The translations under genes and the position numbers were made by a program. Shown in pieces: positions 60,041 through 64,000 of a DNA stretch of 64,000 nucleotides. This DNA comes from JBKEAJ01 sp047975005 (GTDB taxonomy: Bacteria > Bacteroidota > Bacteroidia > Bacteroidales > Prolixibacteraceae), in contig JBKECW010000069.1 of NCBI GenBank assembly GCA_047975005.1, positions 1-64,000 on the forward strand, read 5' to 3'. The notes under the pieces are model-generated. The model saw only the letters and a program-made list of their open reading frames with translations, did no database searches and had not been told where the DNA came from. How positions within the stretch are numbered: the stretch's first letter is position 1; each line of letters starts with the position of its first letter.

Positions 60041-61219
60041 ATGATTATCAACTCTTTCTTAGACAATGACTTGTACAAATTCACCACTATGCATGCCATT
60101 TTAAAAAAGTTTCCGGCAGCATGGGTGAGATACGAATTTATAAACAGGGGCAACACTGCATTTCCCGAAGGATTTGCTGAAAAATTAAGAGAAGAGGTAA
60201 AATCAATGGAGCGACTTTACCTGAGCGAAATTGAAGAAGCTTTTATTACCCAAAGGTGCTACTTCTTCCCTCCGAATTTTATCGATATGCTTCGCAATTT
60301 CAGATATAATCCGAGAGAAGTACACATAACTCAGAATGGTGGCGAATTGGAAGTATATATAGAAGGACTGTGGTACAGAACAGTATTATGGGAAGTGCCG
60401 ATAATGGCGATAATTTCTGAGTTATACTTCAAAGAAACAAACCAACACCCCGACAACAAATGGCAAGACCGAACAATTGAGAAAGCCAAGAGGCTGAGCA
60501 ACATAGGTGCAAAATTCTCCGAATTTGGCACTCGCCGCAGGTTCTCCGGCGAAATTCACAACAATGTGGTGGAACTGCTAAAATCCCATTCTAATGGAAG
60601 TTTTACAGGCACCAGCAATGTGCTTTTTGCAATGCAGCACAATACTAGTGTCATTGGTACACACCCACACGAGTGGTTTATGTATCATGGTGCACATTTT
60701 GGATACCGCATTGCAAACGAAATGGCTCTCGAAAACTGGTCAGAGGTCTATCAGGGCGCACTAGGTATAGCCCTTACCGACACATATACATCAAAAAACT
60801 TCTTTCAGCAGTTTAAGCTAAAGCATGCCAAACTATTCGACGGCGTGCGTTGGGACAGTGGCGACCCAATTGAATTTACTGACAACGTCGTAAGACACTA
60901 CGAAGCCTTGCGCATCGACCCTAAGACCAAAACCATAATTTACAGCGACTCCTTGAATATAGAGACTGTCGAACGCATAGAAAAACATGCAAAAGATAAA
61001 ATAAGAACAGCATACGGGATTGGCACATACTTTACTAATGATGTCGGCGTAAAACCTTTAAATATCGTTATAAAGCTGTTTCAAGTGCGTCCTCGAGATT
61101 ACGACACACCCATACCTGCAATAAAGCTATCGGATGTGGACGGCAAACATTCAGGGGATTTGGAGGAAATAGAAATTTGTAAACGTATAATATGCAAAAA
61201 CAACAGCCTCGTTAAGTAA
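60041..61219 (+). CDS. pncB: Nicotinate phosphoribosyltransferase
   Basis: A 392-residue enzyme that converts nicotinic acid and PRPP to nicotinate mononucleotide in NAD salvage. It has the start FLDNDLYKFTTMHAI, SEFGTRRRFS, GTSNVLFAMQHNTSVIGTHPHEWFM (active-site loop), LTDTYTSKNF, DGVRWDSGDP and the C-terminal YGIGTYFTNDVG, all standard. It is followed after 55 nt by nadE, the last step of NAD synthesis. Confidence 0.96.
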   Translation: MIINSFLDNDLYKFTTMHAILKKFPAAWVRYEFINRGNTAFPEGFAEKLREEVKSMERLYLSEIEEAFITQRCYFFPPNFIDMLRNFRYNPREVHITQNGGELEVYIEGLWYRTVLWEVPIMAIISELYFKETNQHPDNKWQDRTIEKAKRLSNIGAKFSEFGTRRRFSGEIHNNVVELLKSHSNGSFTGTSNVLFAMQHNTSVIGTHPHEWFMYHGAHFGYRIANEMALENWSEVYQGALGIALTDTYTSKNFFQQFKLKHAKLFDGVRWDSGDPIEFTDNVVRHYEALRIDPKTKTIIYSDSLNIETVERIEKHAKDKIRTAYGIGTYFTNDVGVKPLNIVIKLFQVRPRDYDTPIPAIKLSDVDGKHSGDLEEIEICKRIICKNNSLVK

Positions 61220-61274
61220 TATTAGTAACAGGCATTTTATCACATGCCTTGAAGGAATCTGATTAAGACACAAT

Positions 61275-62123
61275 ATGACAAACGCTATTTTTGACGCAAA
61301 ACAAAGCACAGCAAACATCAGACAACTGTTTGAAAACTACTTGACAAAATCTAAGCTCAAGTCAGTAGTGGTGGGCGAATCCGGAGGTATAGACTCTGCC
61401 TTGACCACTGTCTTGGCAAGACCAGTATGCAGAAAACTGGGAGTCAAACTAATAGGCTGTAGTATTCCTATCGAAACAAACACAGGAGCTGAAATAAGCA
61501 GAGCCAAAGCAATTGGCGAGGCTTTTGCCGACATATTCACCGAGAAAGACCTAACCACCAACTATCTGGCACTAAGAGAAGGCATTGTATATCCAAGTGA
61601 GGACACAAGCGAATTTGCTTGCAAAATCCGCCTAGGAAACATCAAAGCACGAATGAGGATGATATTTCTTTATCACACTGCTTCCCTAAATGGAGGCATG
61701 GTTATGTCAACAGACAACCTCACCGAGCTTCTGCTAGGATTTTGGACCTTGCATGGCGATGTAGGCGATTACTCATTATTTCAATACCTATGGAAACACG
61801 AGATATACGAGGTTGCCAAATATCTGCTTGCAGAAGAGCTGACAGACAGCACTGAAAAATCGGCGCTAGAAGCGTGTATCAACGCTCAGCCAATGGACGG
61901 ATTGGGCATCACAAATACGGATCTGGACCAGCTCGGAGCAGCGACATATCACGAGGTAGACCTAATTCTAAAACGCTACCTAAAACTAAAGCACTTAGAG
62001 AAAAACATCGAGAGCGAGCTGCTGATGCACCCGGTCGTACAACGGCATATCAAATCTCAATACAAGCGCGAAAATCCATACAACGAGGCACGCGAGTTAA
62101 TAACCGATGCTCCGTTATTTTAA
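61275..62123 (+). CDS. nadE: NAD synthetase
   Basis: A 282-residue enzyme that amidates nicotinate adenine dinucleotide to NAD. The ATP pyrophosphatase loop is ESGGIDSALTTVL near residue 33. Further marks are RMRMIFLYHTA, STDNLTELLLGFWTLHGDVGDYSLF, and DGLGITNTDLDQLG. There is no glutaminase domain, so it uses ammonia or a separate subunit. Together with pncB it completes most of NAD salvage; nadD is not in the window. Confidence 0.94.
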   Translation: MTNAIFDAKQSTANIRQLFENYLTKSKLKSVVVGESGGIDSALTTVLARPVCRKLGVKLIGCSIPIETNTGAEISRAKAIGEAFADIFTEKDLTTNYLALREGIVYPSEDTSEFACKIRLGNIKARMRMIFLYHTASLNGGMVMSTDNLTELLLGFWTLHGDVGDYSLFQYLWKHEIYEVAKYLLAEELTDSTEKSALEACINAQPMDGLGITNTDLDQLGAATYHEVDLILKRYLKLKHLEKNIESELLMHPVVQRHIKSQYKRENPYNEARELITDAPLF

Positions 62124-62202
62124 TAACAAGACATAATCATAACGATGCAGGATAAAATGACTGTTGGATTAATATCTATTGCCTAAATCTAATATATATA
62201 TA

Positions 62203-62922
62203 ATGAAAATAGCACTAATAGGATACGGAAAGATGGGAAAGGCTATCGAACAGATAGCCCTGGAAAGAGGACATGAAGTGATACTAAAAATAGACCTTGA
62301 CAATCAGAATGACAACACTCCCGAAAATCTAAAAAAAGCGGATGTGGTAATAGAGTTTACTATACCAAAAACTGCCCCCGACAATTATAAGAAATGTTTT
62401 GACGCAGGCGTGCCTGTCGTTAGCGGCACAACCGGTTGGCTAGAGCAATGGGACGAAATAATAGCTTACTGCAAGTCCAAAAACGGCACTTTCTTTTATG
62501 CCTCAAATTTTAGCATCGGCGTAAATCTATTCTTCAAGATTAACAAAGAACTTGCCCAACTGATGAAAACTCATTCCGAATACTTGCCGTCTATCGAGGA
62601 GACTCATCACATACACAAGCTGGACGCACCAAGTGGAACAGGCATAACTATCGCCGAAGGCGTGTGCGAGGCTTACGGCAAGAAATGGGCACTATCAGAA
62701 GACATTACAAACGACAACAACGACACTATTCCAATCGTTTCAAAGCGAGAAGGAGAAGTGCCGGGCGACCATAGTGTTACCTACGACTCAGATATTGATT
62801 TCATAAAAATAGAGCATAGCGCTAAAAGCCGCAAAGGATTTGCTTTCGGAGCAGTTTTGGCGGCAGAATACGCAAATGAAAACAAAGGCATTTTGAATAT
62901 GAACAAAATGCTGAATATTTAA
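62203..62922 (+). CDS. dapB: 4-hydroxy-tetrahydrodipicolinate reductase
   Basis: A 239-residue enzyme of lysine/diaminopimelate synthesis that follows DapA. ATG 62203 is chosen (MKIALIGYGKMGKAIE, the dinucleotide-binding start) over an in-frame TTG 24 nt upstream. VVIEFTIPKTAP, PVVSGTTGW, SNFSIGVNLFFKI and EETHHIHKLDAPSGTGI with the catalytic His pair are all present. As in other Bacteroidales it precedes lepB, here across a dispersed repeat. Confidence 0.96.
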   Translation: MKIALIGYGKMGKAIEQIALERGHEVILKIDLDNQNDNTPENLKKADVVIEFTIPKTAPDNYKKCFDAGVPVVSGTTGWLEQWDEIIAYCKSKNGTFFYASNFSIGVNLFFKINKELAQLMKTHSEYLPSIEETHHIHKLDAPSGTGITIAEGVCEAYGKKWALSEDITNDNNDTIPIVSKREGEVPGDHSVTYDSDIDFIKIEHSAKSRKGFAFGAVLAAEYANENKGILNMNKMLNI

Positions 62923-62923
62923 A

Positions 62924-63019
62924 TTATAAAAAGATAGACAATAGATGTTAGACAAGCAGGCAATAATAATGTGATAACTTGCTGATGTGTCCATTAGGTA
63001 ATAAAACAGCCTTGTCAGC
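62924..63019 (+). repeat. Dispersed repeat, copy B
   Basis: It matches the complement of 46024-46120 with four substitutions and a one-base gap. It fills most of the 171-nt gap between dapB and lepB. Weaker similarity continues to about 63065. The internal word GACAATAGATGTTAGACAA is also approximated near 1680-1702. Confidence 0.93.
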
Positions 63020-63093
63020 GCACTGCTTAGAGCATACTGCATATACATTAACCGTCTAATATCCAAACACTAATACATCTAAAACAAAGACAA

Positions 63094-64000
63094 ATGAAAA
63101 ACATATTTAGTTTTTTTAAAAATCCTTGGTTTAAATTTATCTTCTGGGGCTTTCTGTATCTGCTACTTGTTATATGGATGCAAAACCTCTGGTTGCTGCC
63201 GGGACTAATAATTATTTTTGATTATCATGTTACGAAAAAAGTAAATTGGACATTCTGGAAAAAACGAAAACCTAAGGGCCATAAATATTCAACAACAACA
63301 GAATGGGTAGATGCATTAATATTTGCTGTCGTAGTGGCATATTTTATCAGAATGTTCTTTGTCGAACTATATGTTATCCCCACTCCATCCATGGAGAAAT
63401 CTTTACTTGTTGGAGACTACCTTCTTGTCGGCAAATATAACTACGGAACAAGAATGCCTAACACTCCTTTGGCTATTCCGTTTATGCACAATACAATACC
63501 CGGCACTGATTCAAAATCATACAGTGAGCTTATAAAAAAACCATACAAAAGGCTTGTAGGACTTGAGAAAATTAAAAATAACGACATAGTGGTGTTCAAC
63601 TTCCCCGAAGGCGACACCGTTGCACTGAAAGCCTCAAACATGAGCTACTATCAGCTGGTCAGAGAACTAGGGCATCAAAATGTTTGGAACAATCCGGACC
63701 GCTTTGGCAAGGTTATAAGCCGCCCTGTCGACAAACGCGACAACTACATCAAAAGGTGTGTAGCCATACCCGGCGACGAGTTACAAATAAAGCAAGGAGT
63801 GCTATATATAAACAACGAGGTAAACCATGTTTACAATGGCATCCAAAACCGCTATTTTATAAAATTCAAACAAGGACAAACAGTCCAACTTCACGACCTA
63901 AAAAAAATGGGAGTCGAGGATGCCAGCGTGCTAAAAGACGCAAGTGGCTTTATAGCCAGCCTATCAGAAGAGCAAAGAGCTAAGATAGCCAATATTCCTG
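63094..64000 (+). CDS. lepB: Signal peptidase I (C-terminus beyond window)
   Basis: The first 302 residues of an inner-membrane peptidase that removes signal peptides. Two N-terminal hydrophobic segments (about 10-45) and a third at 71-92 precede the catalytic Ser99 in TPSMEKSLL. The general base is Lys220 in NYIKRCVAIPGDE. Between them, about 120 residues form the beta-domain, with a long insert compared with E. coli LepB that is common in Bacteroidota. The frame is open to the window edge. It starts 171 nt after dapB, behind the dispersed repeat. Confidence 0.95.
   Translation, partial: MKNIFSFFKNPWFKFIFWGFLYLLLVIWMQNLWLLPGLIIIFDYHVTKKVNWTFWKKRKPKGHKYSTTTEWVDALIFAVVVAYFIRMFFVELYVIPTPSMEKSLLVGDYLLVGKYNYGTRMPNTPLAIPFMHNTIPGTDSKSYSELIKKPYKRLVGLEKIKNNDIVVFNFPEGDTVALKASNMSYYQLVRELGHQNVWNNPDRFGKVISRPVDKRDNYIKRCVAIPGDELQIKQGVLYINNEVNHVYNGIQNRYFIKFKQGQTVQLHDLKKMGVEDASVLKDASGFIASLSEEQRAKIANIP

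Noticed and set aside
61229..61250. Hairpin GGCAT...ATGCC between pncB and nadE as a terminator
   Set aside because: The stem is only 5 bp and no T-run follows.

Overview
The window is AT-rich chromosomal DNA from a member of the Bacteroidota, most likely the order Bacteroidales; the family cannot be fixed from the sequence alone. The evidence is the gene content (gliding-type lipoprotein GldB, DUF4290, DUF4159, DUF4249 next to a TonB-dependent receptor, NigD-like lipoprotein, DUF2723 protein, type B L31), the many lipoproteins with Bacteroidota-style lipoboxes, A/T-rich leaders without Shine-Dalgarno sequences, and repeated promoter motifs of the form TTG - about 20 nt - TAnnTTTG. Gene density is high and I see no phage, insertion sequence or CRISPR array.

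Layout. 1-4550 (minus): a vitamin B12 uptake operon (BtuB-type receptor, BtuG-like beta-propeller lipoprotein, PKD-like lipoprotein) behind a cobalamin riboswitch and a long leader holding a palindromic repeat. 4596-6223 (minus): an M48 membrane protease and a tiny lipoprotein. 6492-18882 (plus): pheA, an aminotransferase, ligA, a DUF6913 protein, dapA, nspC, clpC, tRNA-Lys, rpmE type B and lon. 18901-24542 (minus): a TlpA-like thioredoxin, DUF4290, a membrane acyltransferase, ribH and an S9 peptidase. 25015-25680 (plus): DUF4159. 25670-39411 (minus): a thioredoxin, an MscS-type channel with a striking 21-bp tandem repeat, a large P-loop ATPase that appears co-transcribed with it, a DUF6427-like membrane protein, purD, a DUF2723 glycosyltransferase-like protein, and ackA - degenerate 3-hydroxyacyl-CoA dehydrogenase - pta. 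39575-42790 (plus): TonB receptor and DUF4249 lipoprotein. 42819-46939 (minus): ZIP transporter, purF, SPOR protein, mazG. 47113-48126 (plus): gldB. 48193-59183 (minus): NigD-like lipoprotein, a LuxR regulator with its hemerythrin partner, a hydrolase, then an envelope-biogenesis cluster (OstA/LptA-like gene broken by one in-frame stop, MoxR ATPase, SurA-like and PpiC-like chaperones, a catalytically dead IMP dehydrogenase homologue), an ion channel with a zinc ribbon, and a lipoprotein of the endonuclease/exonuclease/phosphatase family. 59539-64000 (plus): an acidic protein with an internal duplication, pncB, nadE, dapB and the start of lepB.

Functional themes are aromatic amino acid, lysine and spermidine synthesis, protein quality control (ClpC, Lon), acetate fermentation (Pta-AckA), purine synthesis (PurD, PurF), NAD salvage (PncB, NadE) and outer-membrane assembly. 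The least explained items are the ATPase-MscS pair with its repeat-built linker, the two pseudoenzyme-like proteins, the interrupted LptA-like gene, and a family of dispersed intergenic repeats, including two inverted copies about 17 kb apart that differ at only about five of 96 positions.
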